Shown: positions 28,860 to 38,894 of the stretch, piece by piece
How the letters are laid out: each line of letters begins with the position of its first letter
How positions within the stretch are numbered: position 1 is the stretch's first letter
NCBI RefSeq assembly: GCF_019794555.1
Contig: NZ_JAIMEP010000008.1
Coordinates: forward strand, 1 to 64,000
DNA length: 64,000 nt
From: Streptococcus suis
GTDB lineage: Bacteria > Bacillota > Bacilli > Lactobacillales > Streptococcaceae
Direction of reading: 5' to 3'
Position numbers and translations under genes: made by a program
Notes under the pieces: model-generated
Database searches by the model: none
The model's input: only the letters and a program-made list of their open reading frames with translations
What the model was told of the DNA's origin: nothing

Positions 28860-29537
28860 CTACTTGTCAAGAATTTCTTTCGCTTTTTCGGAAATAAATT
28901 TCACAACACCTTCAATGGACACACCGGTCGTATCAAAAGTGATTGCATCATCTGCTGCTTTTAATGGCGAAACTGCTCGGTTTGAATCTTTAAAATCACG
29001 AGCTGCAATCTCCTCCTTTAAGGTTTCCAAATCCGTTTCGATGCCACGTTCCGTATTTTCCTTAAAACGACGTAAAGCCCGTTCCTCAACCGATGCAATG
29101 AGAAAGATTTTTAACTCCGCTTGAGGAAGTACCACAGTGCCAATATCACGACCATCCATGACGATACCACCAGCTTGTGCAATTTCCTGTTGTAAATGGA
29201 CCAATTTTTCCCTTACCAAAGGAAGTGCCGCTACTGCCGAAACATTATTAGTCACGTGGTTATTTCGAATAGGTAACGTGACGTCACAATCACCAACAAA
29301 TACAAGTTGCTCACCATTCTCGTCCCTGCCAAATCGAATCGGATTGGATTCTAGCAGTTGAACGATTTTCTCTTGATTTGTCACCTCTATACCATTTTTT
29401 AAGGCTAGGTAAGTAGCTGAACGATACATAGCGCCTGTGTCTAAATAGGTATAGCCCAAATCTTTAGCAATAATTTTAGCGACAGTTGACTTTCCGCTTG
29501 AAGCAGGACCATCAATAGCGATTTGAATTGATTTCAT
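28860..29537 (-). CDS. cmk: Cytidylate kinase
   Basis: A 225-residue (d)CMP kinase. P-loop [14 protein letters not shown] (8-21), [10 protein letters not shown], the NMP insert with GREDENGEQ-like residues, [20 protein letters not shown] and [10 protein letters not shown] (lid) are present. It lies 8 bases downstream of the LysM protein gene; its 3' end contains the -35 box of the infC promoter. Confidence 0.96.
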   Translation of the reverse strand: MKSIQIAIDGPASSGKSTVAKIIAKDLGYTYLDTGAMYRSATYLALKNGIEVTNQEKIVQLLESNPIRFGRDENGEQLVFVGDCDVTLPIRNNHVTNNVSAVAALPLVREKLVHLQQEIAQAGGIVMDGRDIGTVVLPQAELKIFLIASVEERALRRFKENTERGIETDLETLKEEIAARDFKDSNRAVSPLKAADDAITFDTTGVSIEGVVKFISEKAKEILDK

Positions 29538-29545
29538 AACTCCTC

Positions 29546-30046
29546 TTATCTAATACGAACTATATCTCCAGGATTGGCCCACCAAGTTCCCCCGGGTCCG
29601 ACCATTTTATCCGGATTTAAACGTTCTAGCTCTGAAATTGAAATACCAGCACGGGCCGCGATACTCCCAATTCCTTCCCCAGCTTCAACTGTTAGAGTTG
29701 TACCATCACCAGTGTCCGTAGTAGTTGATTGTGTTGTTGCCTCTGTTGATGACGTCACAGTCTCTTCAGTGCTTTCTGCTACTGTCGAGCTCTCTTCAGT
29801 AGCACTAGAGGAGGAGGCAACTACACTACTGGCACTACTAGCATTATAGAACTCCTGATTCGAATTTGTTTGGCTACCACCAGTTGAAAGGTAGATTGCT
29901 AATATTAAAACAACAAGCATAATGAGAAAGAAAATAATTGCTAACACCGTGAAGACCCTAGTGCTTGCTACACCATTTTTTATTCGGTCTTTTCTACTTG
30001 CTGATCTAGATGAGTATACTTCTTCATTCCATGGTTCTTGTGACAT
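29546..30046 (-). CDS. LysM-domain surface protein (SAG1386/EF1546 type)
   Basis: A 166-residue membrane-anchored wall-binding protein. Residues 1-30 are cytoplasmic and basic, 31-53 form one hydrophobic segment ([23 protein letters not shown]), 60-115 are a Ser/Thr/Glu-rich spacer, and 118-166 a LysM repeat ([28 protein letters not shown]). Streptococcal homologues are linked with cmk. Probably helps anchor or organise at peptidoglycan; precise role not known. Confidence 0.88.
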   Translation of the reverse strand: MSQEPWNEEVYSSRSASRKDRIKNGVASTRVFTVLAIIFFLIMLVVLILAIYLSTGGSQTNSNQEFYNASSASSVVASSSSATEESSTVAESTEETVTSSTEATTQSTTTDTGDGTTLTVEAGEGIGSIAARAGISISELERLNPDKMVGPGGTWWANPGDIVRIR

Positions 30047-30096
30047 AAGCGTGGTTTCTCCTTGTATTTTTTCTTAATAACTATTAGAATATCAAT

Positions 30097-30291
30097 ATGA
30101 AAATAAAATTAATTCCTGAACGGTGCATCGCATGCGGATTATGCCAAACATATTCCAATCTATTTGATTATAATGATGATGGTATTGTGATTTTTTCTGA
30201 AAGTGAGGGGAATGAAAAAAACTGTCAACCCACACCGGAAATAATGAATGCAATCAAGTCTTGTCCGACAAAAGCTATCTTATCTGATTGA
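30097..30291 (+). CDS. Ferredoxin
   Basis: A 64-residue electron carrier of the single [4Fe-4S] type. Cys ligands occur as C-x2-C-x2-C (RCIACGLCQ, residues 10-16) and in KSCPTKAI near the end; one further Cys is at NCQP. The remaining sequence is acidic as usual. It stands alone on the plus strand, divergent from the LysM gene, and its end overlaps the end of ebsA by 12 bases. Confidence 0.9.
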   Translation: MKIKLIPERCIACGLCQTYSNLFDYNDDGIVIFSESEGNEKNCQPTPEIMNAIKSCPTKAILSD

Positions 30292-30768
30292 GGTAGTTTT
30301 TCCACTATAATATTCTTCGAAGTAATCCTGTTTAATCAAGTGATCCGTTAACACAACTTCACCTGAAAATTCGGGATGTAATGCAATATGATTTACAAAA
30401 TATTTTTTCGGCCACTTTCGCATATGATAAATTGAACCATCTGTATTCTGATTTACAATAATACGAATAGCTAGATAAGATACTTCTATCCTACTGATAT
30501 CTTTCATCAGTATTTTTTTTACTTTTAGGGGATTTGCAGTTGATATCCTTAAATGATCTTCTTTTAATTCAAAGTATCTCCGGGTACCGAGTAGGCACAT
30601 TAGAAAAAAAAGACCAACCAACATAAAAAATAAGATGGACATTTTCAGCTTTTCAAGCAGTAGAGATAGGGCTATAAACAAGGGGGTTAGGGTTAGTGAC
30701 CAATAAATGATACCCCACGAAAACTCTGGCTGCCAGTGATAGCGTATTTTACCAAAAATTTTTATCAT
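30280..30768 (-). CDS. ebsA: EbsA-family membrane protein
   Basis: A 162-residue protein with two hydrophobic segments (about 19-37 and 43-63) and a C-terminal soluble part of PH-like character (ISRIEVSYLAIRIIVNQ, YFVNHIALHPEFSGEVVL). EbsA homologues occupy this place beside ferredoxin and cmk in streptococci. Named from enterococcal pore-forming protein EbsA; the biochemical function is not established. Confidence 0.8.
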   Translation of the reverse strand: MIKIFGKIRYHWQPEFSWGIIYWSLTLTPLFIALSLLLEKLKMSILFFMLVGLFFLMCLLGTRRYFELKEDHLRISTANPLKVKKILMKDISRIEVSYLAIRIIVNQNTDGSIYHMRKWPKKYFVNHIALHPEFSGEVVLTDHLIKQDYFEEYYSGKTTSIR

Positions 30769-30792
30769 TGCTATCCTCCATCTATTATTCTA

Positions 30793-30830
30793 GCATAAAA
30801 AGAGAGATTTTCCTATGAAAATCTCTTACT
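30793..30830 (-). terminator. Terminator of the pst-phoU operon
   Basis: Perfect 10-bp stem agagattttc/gaaaatctct (30803-30812, 30817-30826), loop ctat, followed on the minus strand by CTCTTTTTATG. Confidence 0.9.
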
Positions 30831-30913
30831 TTTGAAAAACTTTGTTGCATTTACATTACACGATAATAAGGCTATGTAAAGAGTTGGTAACATATTAAGT
30901 AACTAAGTAGGTT

Positions 30914-31570
30914 TTACAACTCCGTAATATCTCCTGTACGAAGATAAACAACCCATTCACAGATATTTTTCGCGTAATCACCAATCCGTTCCAGATAAGT
31001 CAAAACTTGGAAGTAGTCACGACCGGCAACCAAGGCATCTGGATTTTTCTTGATTTCTTCTGTCGTCAATGCTTGGATTTTTGCATAGTAATCGTTGATA
31101 ACTTCATCGCGTGCAGCAATTTCGTAAGCTGTTTCCATATCGCCTGAATTGAGATATAACTCCAATGATGATTCGACCAAATGACGGACTTCCTTGCCCA
31201 TTTTTTTGATTTCTTCTTCAACGACGAGAATGCGAACTTCGCCCTTCATTCGAATAGCTGCTTTCGCGATAGATACCGCATGATCACCCATTCGTTCCAA
31301 ATCACTGGTAGCTTTCAAAACAGTGATAACACGGCGTAAATCTGTCGAAACAGGCTGTTGCAGAGCGATGATTTCCAATGATTTCTTTTCCAATTTTACT
31401 TCAAATTCATTGATTTTCTTATCTGCCTCGATGACTTCTTTGGCCAATTCACGGTCGTGGGTCGTAAAAGCGCGAACAGTATTGTTAATCTGTCCTAAAA
31501 CTTCATTTCCCATCGCATAAAATTGATTATGCAATTTTCCTAATTCTTCTTCAAATTGTGCTCTTAACAT
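30914..31570 (-). CDS. phoU: Phosphate transport regulator PhoU
   Basis: A 218-residue helical protein with two PhoU three-helix repeats (KVIEADKKINEFEVKLEKKSL and EVINDYYAKIQAL). It tunes Pst transport and signalling to the phosphate sensor kinase. I place the start at ATG 31570 (MLRAQFEEELGKLHNQ) with GAGATT upstream; a longer reading to 31609 would run into pstB. Last gene of the pst operon. Confidence 0.93.
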   Translation of the reverse strand: MLRAQFEEELGKLHNQFYAMGNEVLGQINNTVRAFTTHDRELAKEVIEADKKINEFEVKLEKKSLEIIALQQPVSTDLRRVITVLKATSDLERMGDHAVSIAKAAIRMKGEVRILVVEEEIKKMGKEVRHLVESSLELYLNSGDMETAYEIAARDEVINDYYAKIQALTTEEIKKNPDALVAGRDYFQVLTYLERIGDYAKNICEWVVYLRTGDITEL

Positions 31571-31601
31571 AATGAATCTCTTTTCTATATCTAAATGAGG
31601 A

Positions 31602-32360
31602 CTAACCAAATTTACCAGTAATGTAATCTTCCGTCTCCTTATGAGCTGGATTCAAGAACATTTCTTTCGTATCATTGTACTCAATGAGATCGCCAGCCAG
31701 GAAAAATCCAGTACGGTTTGAAATACGTGACGCCTGTTGCATCGAACGCGTTACTAAAATCATCGTGTATTTTTCCTTCAAGCCATAAAGAGTATCTTCG
31801 ATTTTACCTGCCGAGATTGGGTCCAAGGCCGAAGTTGGTTCATCGAGCAGAATGATTTTTGGACTGGTCGCCAATACACGAGCAACACACACACGTTGCT
31901 GCTGACCACCAGATAAACCTAGCGCTGAATCGTGCAAACGGTCCTTCACTTCATCCCAAATAGATGCACCGATCAAGGATTTTTCAACAGCCTCGTCCAA
32001 GACTTGCTTGTCCTTAATGCCGTTAATCCTAAGGCCATAGACAACATTTTCGTAAATGGACATTGGGAATGGGTTAGGTTGCTGAAAGACCATCCCGATT
32101 TCCTTGCGCAAGTCAACAGTATCTGTGCGTGGACTATAAATATTCTTGCCGTTGTAATCAATAGCCCCTGTCAAGGTTACTTCTGGGTTCAAATCGCCCA
32201 TACGGTTGATAGACCGCAAAAGCGTTGATTTACCAGAACCAGAAGGACCAATCAAGGCTGTAATCTCATTTGGGTAGAAATCAATAGAGACGCTGTTCAA
32301 AGCCTTTTTCTTATTGTAGTAAACAGACAAATCTTTTACTTGTAAAATAGGTGATGTCAT
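31602..32360 (-). CDS. pstB: Phosphate ABC transporter ATPase PstB (second)
   Basis: A 252-residue ATPase powering phosphate import. Walker [10 protein letters not shown] (36-44), [16 protein letters not shown], Walker [14 protein letters not shown], and a C-terminal [16 protein letters not shown] typical of PstB. In place of the usual switch His the sequence reads [11 protein letters not shown], where the preceding PstB has [11 protein letters not shown]; a missing H-loop His is noteworthy. Streptococci often have two pstB genes in tandem. Confidence 0.93.
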   Translation of the reverse strand: MTSPILQVKDLSVYYNKKKALNSVSIDFYPNEITALIGPSGSGKSTLLRSINRMGDLNPEVTLTGAIDYNGKNIYSPRTDTVDLRKEIGMVFQQPNPFPMSIYENVVYGLRINGIKDKQVLDEAVEKSLIGASIWDEVKDRLHDSALGLSGGQQQRVCVARVLATSPKIILLDEPTSALDPISAGKIEDTLYGLKEKYTMILVTRSMQQASRISNRTGFFLAGDLIEYNDTKEMFLNPAHKETEDYITGKFG

Positions 32361-32372
32361 CGTGTCTCCTTT

Positions 32373-33176
32373 CTATCCAAAGTGTCCTGAAACGTAGTCG
32401 CTGGTTGACTTGAGTTTGGCATTTTGGAAAACGTTAGAAGTCTTATCATACTCAATCAAGTCGCCCAAATAGAAGAAGGCTGTATAATCGCTTGCACGGG
32501 CTGCTTGTTGCATGTTGTGCGTTACGATAATGATGGTATAGTTTTTCTTGAGTTCAAACATGGTTTCTTCCAACTGCATAGTCGCAATTGGGTCCAAGGC
32601 TGAAGCTGGCTCATCCATGAGCAAAATCTGTGGTTTCACAGAAATAGCGCGCGCGATACAGAGACGTTGTTGCTGACCACCTGACAAGGTAAAGGCTGAC
32701 TTGTGCAAATCGTCTTTGACCTGATCCCAGAGCGCCGCTTGCTTGAGTGAGGTTTCAACGATTTCATCCAAGACTTTCTTGTCTTTAACACCTGCACGCT
32801 CATGCGCAAACGTAATGTTCTTGTAGATAGATTTTGCAAAAGGGTTTGGACGTTGGAAAACCATACCAATGTGTTTACGAATTTCGTAAACGTTCATGTT
32901 TGGCTTATTAATGTCAATTCCTTCATAGAGGATTTGACCAGTTACCTTGGCAATGTCAATCGTATCATTCATCCGGTTGAGACTGCGAAGATAGGTTGAT
33001 TTCCCACAGCCTGATGGGCCAATCAAGGCTGTGATTTTATTTTTCTCGAACTGCATATCAATGCCCTTAATTGCCTCATTTTTACCATAGTAAACATGAA
33101 CATCTTTTGTCGAAAGGGCAATTTTTTCTTCTGGGAAGGTAATGATATGACGTTCATTCCAGTTATATTCTGCCAT
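32373..33176 (-). CDS. pstB: Phosphate ABC transporter ATPase PstB (first)
   Basis: A 267-residue PstB with all ABC motifs: GPSGCGKST (54-62), [41 protein letters not shown] with its switch His. It differs from the downstream copy mainly in an N-terminal extension. Located between pstA (25 bases) and the second pstB (12 bases). Confidence 0.95.
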   Translation of the reverse strand: MAEYNWNERHIITFPEEKIALSTKDVHVYYGKNEAIKGIDMQFEKNKITALIGPSGCGKSTYLRSLNRMNDTIDIAKVTGQILYEGIDINKPNMNVYEIRKHIGMVFQRPNPFAKSIYKNITFAHERAGVKDKKVLDEIVETSLKQAALWDQVKDDLHKSAFTLSGGQQQRLCIARAISVKPQILLMDEPASALDPIATMQLEETMFELKKNYTIIIVTHNMQQAARASDYTAFFYLGDLIEYDKTSNVFQNAKLKSTSDYVSGHFG

Positions 33177-33201
33177 TTTTTCTCCTTAATAAGTCGACTG
33201 C

Positions 33202-34089
33202 TTATGCTGCAGAAGTCATTTTCGCATGAAGTTTCTTACCGATGTAACGGGCAGAAAGGTTGAAAATCAAGATAAATACCAAGAGGATGGCTGCAGAACC
33301 TGCAGATACTTGTGTCGCATCAGGAATCGTTCCCTCACTGTTGACCTTCCAAATATGAACCGCAAGGGTTTCAGACTGACGGAAAATCGAAATCGGGCTG
33401 GTTACGCTGAGCGGGTTCCAATTGGACCAATCAAGAGCCGGAGCTGATTGACCTGCGGTATAAATCAAAGCCGCTGCTTCACCGAAGATACGACCAGAAG
33501 CAAGGACAATACCAGTAACAATACCCGGTAGCGCCTCAGGAATGACCACGTGGAGAACTGTTTCCCAGCGTGACAACCCAAGGGCCAAACCGGCCTCACG
33601 TTGCGTATGGTGAACGTGGCGCAAGCTATCCTCAACGTTACGGGTCATCTGTGGCAGGTTGAATACGGTCAGAGCCAAAGCACCTGACAGGATAGAGAAA
33701 CCATATTCAAACTGGACAACGAAAATCAAGTAACCAAACAAACCAACAACTACTGATGGCAGAGAGGACAGAATCTCAATACAGGTACGAATAAAGTTGG
33801 TCAAAGGACCTTTCTTAGCATATTCCGCCAAATAAATACCTGCACCAGTTGACAAGGGTACTGAAATCAAGAGCGTTACAACCAAAAGGAAGAAGGAATT
33901 GTAAAGCTGAATACCGATACCACCACCGGCCTTATAAGACGATGACTTGCTGGTCAGGAAGTGCCAATTAACATGAGGCAATCCTCTTACCAGAATAAAG
34001 AGAATTAAAGCTGTCAAGATAACAACAATTACGGTCGCGATGGAGTAAAGAACACCTGTCGCCAGTTTATCCATTTTCTTAGCGTGCAT
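33202..34089 (-). CDS. pstA: Phosphate ABC transporter permease PstA
   Basis: A 295-residue membrane protein with six expected hydrophobic segments (first at about 14-36). The cytoplasmic EAA-like loop that contacts PstB reads REAGLALGLSRWETVLHVVIPEALPG. Its ATG at 34089 overlaps the pstC stop by 11 bases; ATG 34074 (MDKLATG) is an alternative start. Confidence 0.95.
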   Translation of the reverse strand: MHAKKMDKLATGVLYSIATVIVVILTALILFILVRGLPHVNWHFLTSKSSSYKAGGGIGIQLYNSFFLLVVTLLISVPLSTGAGIYLAEYAKKGPLTNFIRTCIEILSSLPSVVVGLFGYLIFVVQFEYGFSILSGALALTVFNLPQMTRNVEDSLRHVHHTQREAGLALGLSRWETVLHVVIPEALPGIVTGIVLASGRIFGEAAALIYTAGQSAPALDWSNWNPLSVTSPISIFRQSETLAVHIWKVNSEGTIPDATQVSAGSAAILLVFILIFNLSARYIGKKLHAKMTSAA

Positions 34090-34996
34090 AGTTTTTCTTA
34101 CCCTCTCTCGTAATAAATTTCATAATCATATTAAAGACTAAGCTCATCAAGAGCAAGACAAGAGCCAATGACCAGAGCACATTATTTTGGACGGTACCCA
34201 TAACAGTGTTACCGATACCCATCGTTAAGACGGAGGTCAATGTCGCTGCTGGTGTAGTCAATGACGTAGGAATAACTGCTGAGTTCCCCACCACCATCTG
34301 GATAGCCAAGGCCTCACCAAAGGCACGAGCCATACCGAAGATAACAGCCGTGAAAATCCCCGGTTTTGCTGCATTTAGAATAACGCGCCAGATAGTCTGC
34401 CAACGAGTCGCCCCCATGGCCAAACTTGCCTCACGGTAATGACGCGGTACAGCGCGGAGACTGTCCACTGTCATGAAGGTTACAGTTGGTAAAATCATAA
34501 CAAAGAGTACGAAAACCCCTGACAAGATACCAAAACCTGTCCCGCCAAAGATGGAGCGGACAAACGGTACCACCACTTGCAAACCGATGAAACCATAAAC
34601 TACTGATGGAATACCGACCAGCAACTCAATAACAGGCTGCAAAATTTTTGCGCCACGCTTTGGTGAAATTTCAGTCATAAAAACTGCGGCGCCAATTGCA
34701 ATCGGTGTGGCAATAATGGCTGATAAAATCGTTACGATAAAGGAACCTGAAATCATTGGCAAGGCACCAAATGTTTTTGAACCCGGCTCCCATTTATCAC
34801 CAAACAAGAAATCCGTAATGCTAACGCCATCTACAAAGAAGGTAGACAAGCCACGTTGCGCTACGAAAATCAAAATCATAGCAACAATAAAGACAATCAA
34901 GCTAAGACAAAGGAAGGTCAAAACCTGTCCAAATTTCTCCAAACGAGAATTTTTTGAGGGAGTTGATAATTCCTTTTCGAGTTGTTCGTTTTTCAT
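34079..34996 (-). CDS. pstC: Phosphate ABC transporter permease PstC
   Basis: A 305-residue partner of PstA, with an N-terminal cytoplasmic tail of about 20 residues, then six hydrophobic segments and the PstB-contacting loop REASLAMGATRWQTIWRVILNAAKPG. It starts 2 bases after pstS, so the operon order is pstS-pstC-pstA-pstB-pstB-phoU. Confidence 0.95.
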   Translation of the reverse strand: MKNEQLEKELSTPSKNSRLEKFGQVLTFLCLSLIVFIVAMILIFVAQRGLSTFFVDGVSITDFLFGDKWEPGSKTFGALPMISGSFIVTILSAIIATPIAIGAAVFMTEISPKRGAKILQPVIELLVGIPSVVYGFIGLQVVVPFVRSIFGGTGFGILSGVFVLFVMILPTVTFMTVDSLRAVPRHYREASLAMGATRWQTIWRVILNAAKPGIFTAVIFGMARAFGEALAIQMVVGNSAVIPTSLTTPAATLTSVLTMGIGNTVMGTVQNNVLWSLALVLLLMSLVFNMIMKFITREGKKNYAR

Positions 34997-34998
34997 TT

Positions 34999-35868
34999 CT
35001 ACTCCTTATCCGTTACCACACCGTCAGCAGACTTCACTACCTTCATGTGGTTGATAGAAATATACCCCATGCTGACAACGATGCCTTCTTGCACTTCTTC
35101 TGAGTACATGTAATCAAGAAATTCCTGGGTCAAACCATCTGGTTTACCCTTAGTATACATGTGCTCGTAAGCCCAAATCGGCCAGTCATTGGTCGCTACA
35201 TTTTCAGTTGTTGGTTCAAATCCATTCAACTTAATCGTATGAATGGTATCATCCAAGTAAGCGAAAGCCAAATAAGAAATGGCACCCGGTGTCTGAGCAA
35301 CAATAGACTTGACCATCCCGTTGGAATCTTGTTCCTGACTTTGGATAGCCTTCTCACCATTCATGATAATGCTGTCAAATGTTGCACGCGAACCAGAACT
35401 CGCTGCACGGTTGATGATGGTAATTGGAAGATCCTGACCACCGAGTTCCTTCCAGTTGGTAATCTCTCCCGTGAAAATCTTACGGAGATCTTCAGTAGTA
35501 ATATCGTCCACCGTCACTTCTTCATTAACAATTACTGCAAGACCTGCAACTGCCACTTGATGGTCTACAAGTTGACTGGCGTCAATCCCTTCTTTTTCTT
35601 CTGCAAAAACATCTGAGTTCCCAATCTGAACCGCGCCAGATTGAACTTGGGAAAGACCAGTACCAGATCCCCCACCTTGGACATTGACGGATTTACCTAG
35701 ATTCACTGAACCAAATTCGTCAGCGGCAGCCTCTACTAAGGGTTGAAGTGCTGTTGAACCCACCGCAGTAATGGATTCACCTCGATCAATCCAAGCAGAG
35801 CAGGCAGAGAGTGCCATGCTAGAGATGAGAAATAAAGCTGCAATTCCTAGCTTATGCTTTTTTTTCAT
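34999..35868 (-). CDS. pstS: Phosphate-binding lipoprotein PstS
   Basis: A 289-residue receptor with a lipoprotein signal ([14 protein letters not shown], Cys 23). Phosphate-binding loops are clear: [33 protein letters not shown], and [15 protein letters not shown]. It captures phosphate outside the membrane and hands it to PstCA. First gene of the operon; candidate PhoP-type repeats are in front of it. Confidence 0.95.
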   Translation of the reverse strand: MKKKHKLGIAALFLISSMALSACSAWIDRGESITAVGSTALQPLVEAAADEFGSVNLGKSVNVQGGGSGTGLSQVQSGAVQIGNSDVFAEEKEGIDASQLVDHQVAVAGLAVIVNEEVTVDDITTEDLRKIFTGEITNWKELGGQDLPITIINRAASSGSRATFDSIIMNGEKAIQSQEQDSNGMVKSIVAQTPGAISYLAFAYLDDTIHTIKLNGFEPTTENVATNDWPIWAYEHMYTKGKPDGLTQEFLDYMYSEEVQEGIVVSMGYISINHMKVVKSADGVVTDKE

Positions 35869-35880
35869 ATCAAATATTCC

Positions 35881-35938
35881 TTTACATTTTTCAGTGGAAT
35901 TTCTAGTCTTTTTATTTGATTTTTACACAGCATTTACA
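35881..35938 (-). promoter_or_regulatory. Candidate PhoP/PnpR box ahead of pstS
   Basis: Two TTTACA hexamers spaced exactly one helical turn apart (35922-35927 and 35933-35938), and a third at 35881-35886. Direct TT(A/T)ACA repeats at 11-bp spacing are the known binding pattern of PhoP-like phosphate regulators, although here they lie in the plus-strand orientation relative to a minus-strand operon. Function is inferred from position. Confidence 0.4.
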
Positions 35939-36006
35939 AGAAAATTCCACTTATCCACTATAACATATAACAAGACAAGTTGCAAAAATAATTTGCTTCT
36001 TCGGAC

Positions 36007-37311
36007 TTAAAATCTTAGTCCTTTGGGGAAGCTATTTTTCAATACTCCAGAAACGATTTTTGAAAAGCCTAGCCCATTTCCAGCAACAGCAACTTGATAC
36101 CATCCATTTGGTAATTCTTTAGGCACCTCAATCGTCTGACCTGCAGCATATTTTTGAAAATCTTCAACTGAAATTTCAATTCGCTTCATCACTTCATCAC
36201 TCTGTAATGCAAGGCCGAGAGCAAAACTGGGTTCAAAGCGCTTTTTCTTAAACACACCTAGATGTAAACCATTTCGTGCAATTTTAATTTTAGATAAATC
36301 AGGAAGCTCTTTGGGTAATAAATAGAGATTATCCCCAAACACTTGTAAAACACCGTCACATTGTATCGTCAGGTGTTCTTGTTTGAAAGACTGCCATAAT
36401 TGTTGCTGTTCACGATTTAAATTTGACTTCCCAAATTTCCTTTTTTTCATGGAACCTTCCCCTTTATATCGAAATTTCGCTACAAACTGTCCTTCTCCTT
36501 TAAAACGATGAGGATACATCCGAGCCGTCTCAGGATAGCCAATCCCTTCAACCATACCATTTATTTTCGGAATATCAATTAATTCTAAAGCATATTGCTC
36601 CAATAACCATCGAACAATATCTTCATTTTCTTCAGGCGACCACGTACAGGTAGAGTAGATGAGTTGTCCATTAGGTGCAAGCATTTCAAGAGCTGATTCC
36701 AAGATTTCCTTTTGCAACTGCGCGCACTGAGCAGGATAGTTTTTAGACCAATACTGAATAGCATCCGGGTCTTTCCGAAACATACCCTCACCAGAACATG
36801 GTGCATCCAAGACAATCATGTCAAAATAGTTGGGGAATACCTTTGCTAATCGTTCAGCAGATTCATTTGTAACGACAACATTGCGAGCACCGAAACGTTC
36901 TACATTTTCTGCGAGAATTTTAGAACGTTTGACTGAAATCTCATTACTAACTAAAATCCCTGTATTCTCTAAATATGAAAGTAAATGGGTGGTCTTTCCT
37001 CCAGGAGCTGCTGCTAAATCCAGTACCTTCATCCCTTTTTCAGGAGCCGCAACTTGCCCAACAATCTGTGCAGCTGGTTCTTGAGAATAAACCAAACCTG
37101 TCACATGTTCGATTGACTTCCCAGAAATCTTACCGTAGTAAGACCAAGGCATATTCGGTATTGCATCTGGGAATTCCTTCTGTTGTTCTTTTAAAGGATT
37201 CGTACGAAAGCCAGAAACTGCAGAAGATTCAAAACTCTCAAAAAATGCTTGGGCATCTGGGCCAAGCAAGTACGTATATTTTTCAATAAATTCCTGTGGT
37301 AATTGTATCAA
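36007..37311 (-). CDS. RsmF-like rRNA cytosine-C5 methyltransferase (NOL1/NOP2/Sun family)
   Basis: A 434-residue RNA m5C methyltransferase. SAM-binding motif LDLAAAPGGKTTHLLSYL, first Cys in VLDAPCSGEGMFRKDP and catalytic Cys in LIYSTCTWSPEENE are typical of the family. The C-terminal third (about 290-434) matches the extra RNA-binding domains of RsmF/YebU enzymes. The start overlaps the stop of the inositol monophosphatase gene by 4 bases. Confidence 0.9.
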   Translation of the reverse strand: MIQLPQEFIEKYTYLLGPDAQAFFESFESSAVSGFRTNPLKEQQKEFPDAIPNMPWSYYGKISGKSIEHVTGLVYSQEPAAQIVGQVAAPEKGMKVLDLAAAPGGKTTHLLSYLENTGILVSNEISVKRSKILAENVERFGARNVVVTNESAERLAKVFPNYFDMIVLDAPCSGEGMFRKDPDAIQYWSKNYPAQCAQLQKEILESALEMLAPNGQLIYSTCTWSPEENEDIVRWLLEQYALELIDIPKINGMVEGIGYPETARMYPHRFKGEGQFVAKFRYKGEGSMKKRKFGKSNLNREQQQLWQSFKQEHLTIQCDGVLQVFGDNLYLLPKELPDLSKIKIARNGLHLGVFKKKRFEPSFALGLALQSDEVMKRIEISVEDFQKYAAGQTIEVPKELPNGWYQVAVAGNGLGFSKIVSGVLKNSFPKGLRF

Positions 37312-38066
37312 TGGATAAACCTCTTAATCTCACTCAAACTAGCTTTTGGGACCAACAACACATGTTCTCGACCAGAAAACTGGGGCGCATCACCTTCTAA
37401 GCTCAATAACTGACAATCTAAACCTTCCCCTAAAATACTCGCAGCCGCATAATCCCATGGATAAAGATTCGAAGCATAAGCTAATAAGCGTCCTTCTAAA
37501 ACGTGAGAGAAACCAATTCCAGCACTACCAACAGAACGAGTTCCTAATGAATGATCGGCCAAGTCACCTAATCCATATTGATTTGTAGCATATATGGTTG
37601 CATTTAATCCGATTAAACTTCTTGCTAAAGCAGTGGCCTTGGGAATTTCAAGCAATTGATCATTGAGATAGACAGGAAACTGCCCTCCACCATGAAATAA
37701 TTTATCCTGCATCACATCATAAATGATTGCGAATTGACCTACACCATCTTCAAAATATGCCAAAAGAATGGAAAAGTCATTCTTTTGAGCGATAAAATTC
37801 GTTGTCCCATCAATCGGATCCAGCACCCATACCTTTCCCTCTTTTATGGAACCAGTTTGACCACCTTCTTCACCAAATACGCTATCCATTGGAAATTCCG
37901 AAAGAATCTTTTGGCTCAATTGGTCTTGCACCTGTTTATCTAAGTGCGTAACTAAATCTTGAGGATTGGTTTTTTCATCTATAACAAGAGGGTCATCTAA
38001 ATGATCACGTAAGAACTCACCCGCTTCAAGAATAATCTGCTTGGCAAAATGATATTTAGTTTCCAA
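37308..38066 (-). CDS. Inositol monophosphatase family protein
   Basis: A 252-residue Mg-dependent phosphatase. The metal site motifs are [21 protein letters not shown] and the C-terminal [13 protein letters not shown]. Substrate could be inositol phosphate, or 3'-phosphoadenosine phosphate/NADP in related enzymes; sequence alone does not decide. Located between UPF0223 (11-base overlap) and the RsmF-like gene. Confidence 0.92.
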   Translation of the reverse strand: METKYHFAKQIILEAGEFLRDHLDDPLVIDEKTNPQDLVTHLDKQVQDQLSQKILSEFPMDSVFGEEGGQTGSIKEGKVWVLDPIDGTTNFIAQKNDFSILLAYFEDGVGQFAIIYDVMQDKLFHGGGQFPVYLNDQLLEIPKATALARSLIGLNATIYATNQYGLGDLADHSLGTRSVGSAGIGFSHVLEGRLLAYASNLYPWDYAAASILGEGLDCQLLSLEGDAPQFSGREHVLLVPKASLSEIKRFIH

Positions 38067-38334
38067 ATCGGATCATTCCTTTCTGTTTTTCTTGGGCAGC
38101 CTTTACAACTCGATAGCTCGAGTAACCTGATGCTTCTTCGAAATCTCGATCAATTTGTCTTTCTTGCCCTTTGCTTCTTACAACTTCTTTAAACTTTTTA
38201 TACTGTTCAAGAACGAGTCTTGCTTCTACACCCTTTTCATATGCTTCTTCCACTCGATTCAAAAAAGAAAGCACTGAGGAAATTTCCTCTGTGCTCCACG
38301 AAAAATCAAGCGGATATGAGTATTGTTTATCCAT
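38056..38334 (-). CDS. UPF0223 family protein
   Basis: A 92-residue conserved Firmicutes protein of unknown function ([35 protein letters not shown]...[14 protein letters not shown]). It always travels with the inositol monophosphatase gene and often spx in streptococci; the small gaps (4 bases to spx, overlap with the phosphatase) point to one transcript. Confidence 0.88.
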   Translation of the reverse strand: MDKQYSYPLDFSWSTEEISSVLSFLNRVEEAYEKGVEARLVLEQYKKFKEVVRSKGQERQIDRDFEEASGYSSYRVVKAAQEKQKGMIRFGN

Positions 38335-38338
38335 GTCT

Positions 38339-38740
38339 CTATCCTATTTCTGCTCGTAATGTTGCATTCTTTAATTCTTGCTTGCGATAGTTTCGCGGTA
38401 GAAATGCCCGAATTTCATCCTCATTAAACCCTATCTGCATCCGTTTTTCATCAAGGATAATCGGACGCCGAAGTAAACTCGGATATAGCTCGATTAACTC
38501 AATAAGCTGTCTCACGGACAGTTCATCCACGTCAATATCTAACTTTTGAAATACTTTTGATCGTGTTGAAATTAAATCATCGGTGCCGTTTTCTGTTAGT
38601 GATAAAATTTGCTGTAATTCATCTGCAGTTAACGGACTAGTCATAATGTTATGCTCATTAAAAGGCACCTCGTGGCTAGTCAGCCATGCTCTAGCTTTAC
38701 GACAACTCGTACAACTTGGTGACAAAAATAAGGTTATCAT
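38339..38740 (-). CDS. spx: Spx/ArsC-family transcriptional regulator
   Basis: A 133-residue Spx protein, which binds the RNA polymerase alpha C-terminal domain and redirects transcription in thiol and wall stress. The redox switch CTSC (residues 10-13) is intact, and the RPII...[14 protein letters not shown] segment typical of Spx is present. I start at [13 protein letters not shown] (38740), the family's usual beginning; a reading from 38764 would add eight unsupported residues. Streptococci have two Spx paralogues and I cannot tell which this is. Confidence 0.9.
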   Translation of the reverse strand: MITLFLSPSCTSCRKARAWLTSHEVPFNEHNIMTSPLTADELQQILSLTENGTDDLISTRSKVFQKLDIDVDELSVRQLIELIELYPSLLRRPIILDEKRMQIGFNEDEIRAFLPRNYRKQELKNATLRAEIG

Positions 38741-38894
38741 GCCCGTCCATTCCCTTCTATACAAGCTTTTCTAATATATTATATCTTATTTTGTTGTTAT
38801 TTTCAATAGGGAACCAAAGGGATTATATTAATTTTTCATAAAATTTAATGACCGCAAACATAGATATGTTGGCAGTTTTTTGAAATCTATAGGT

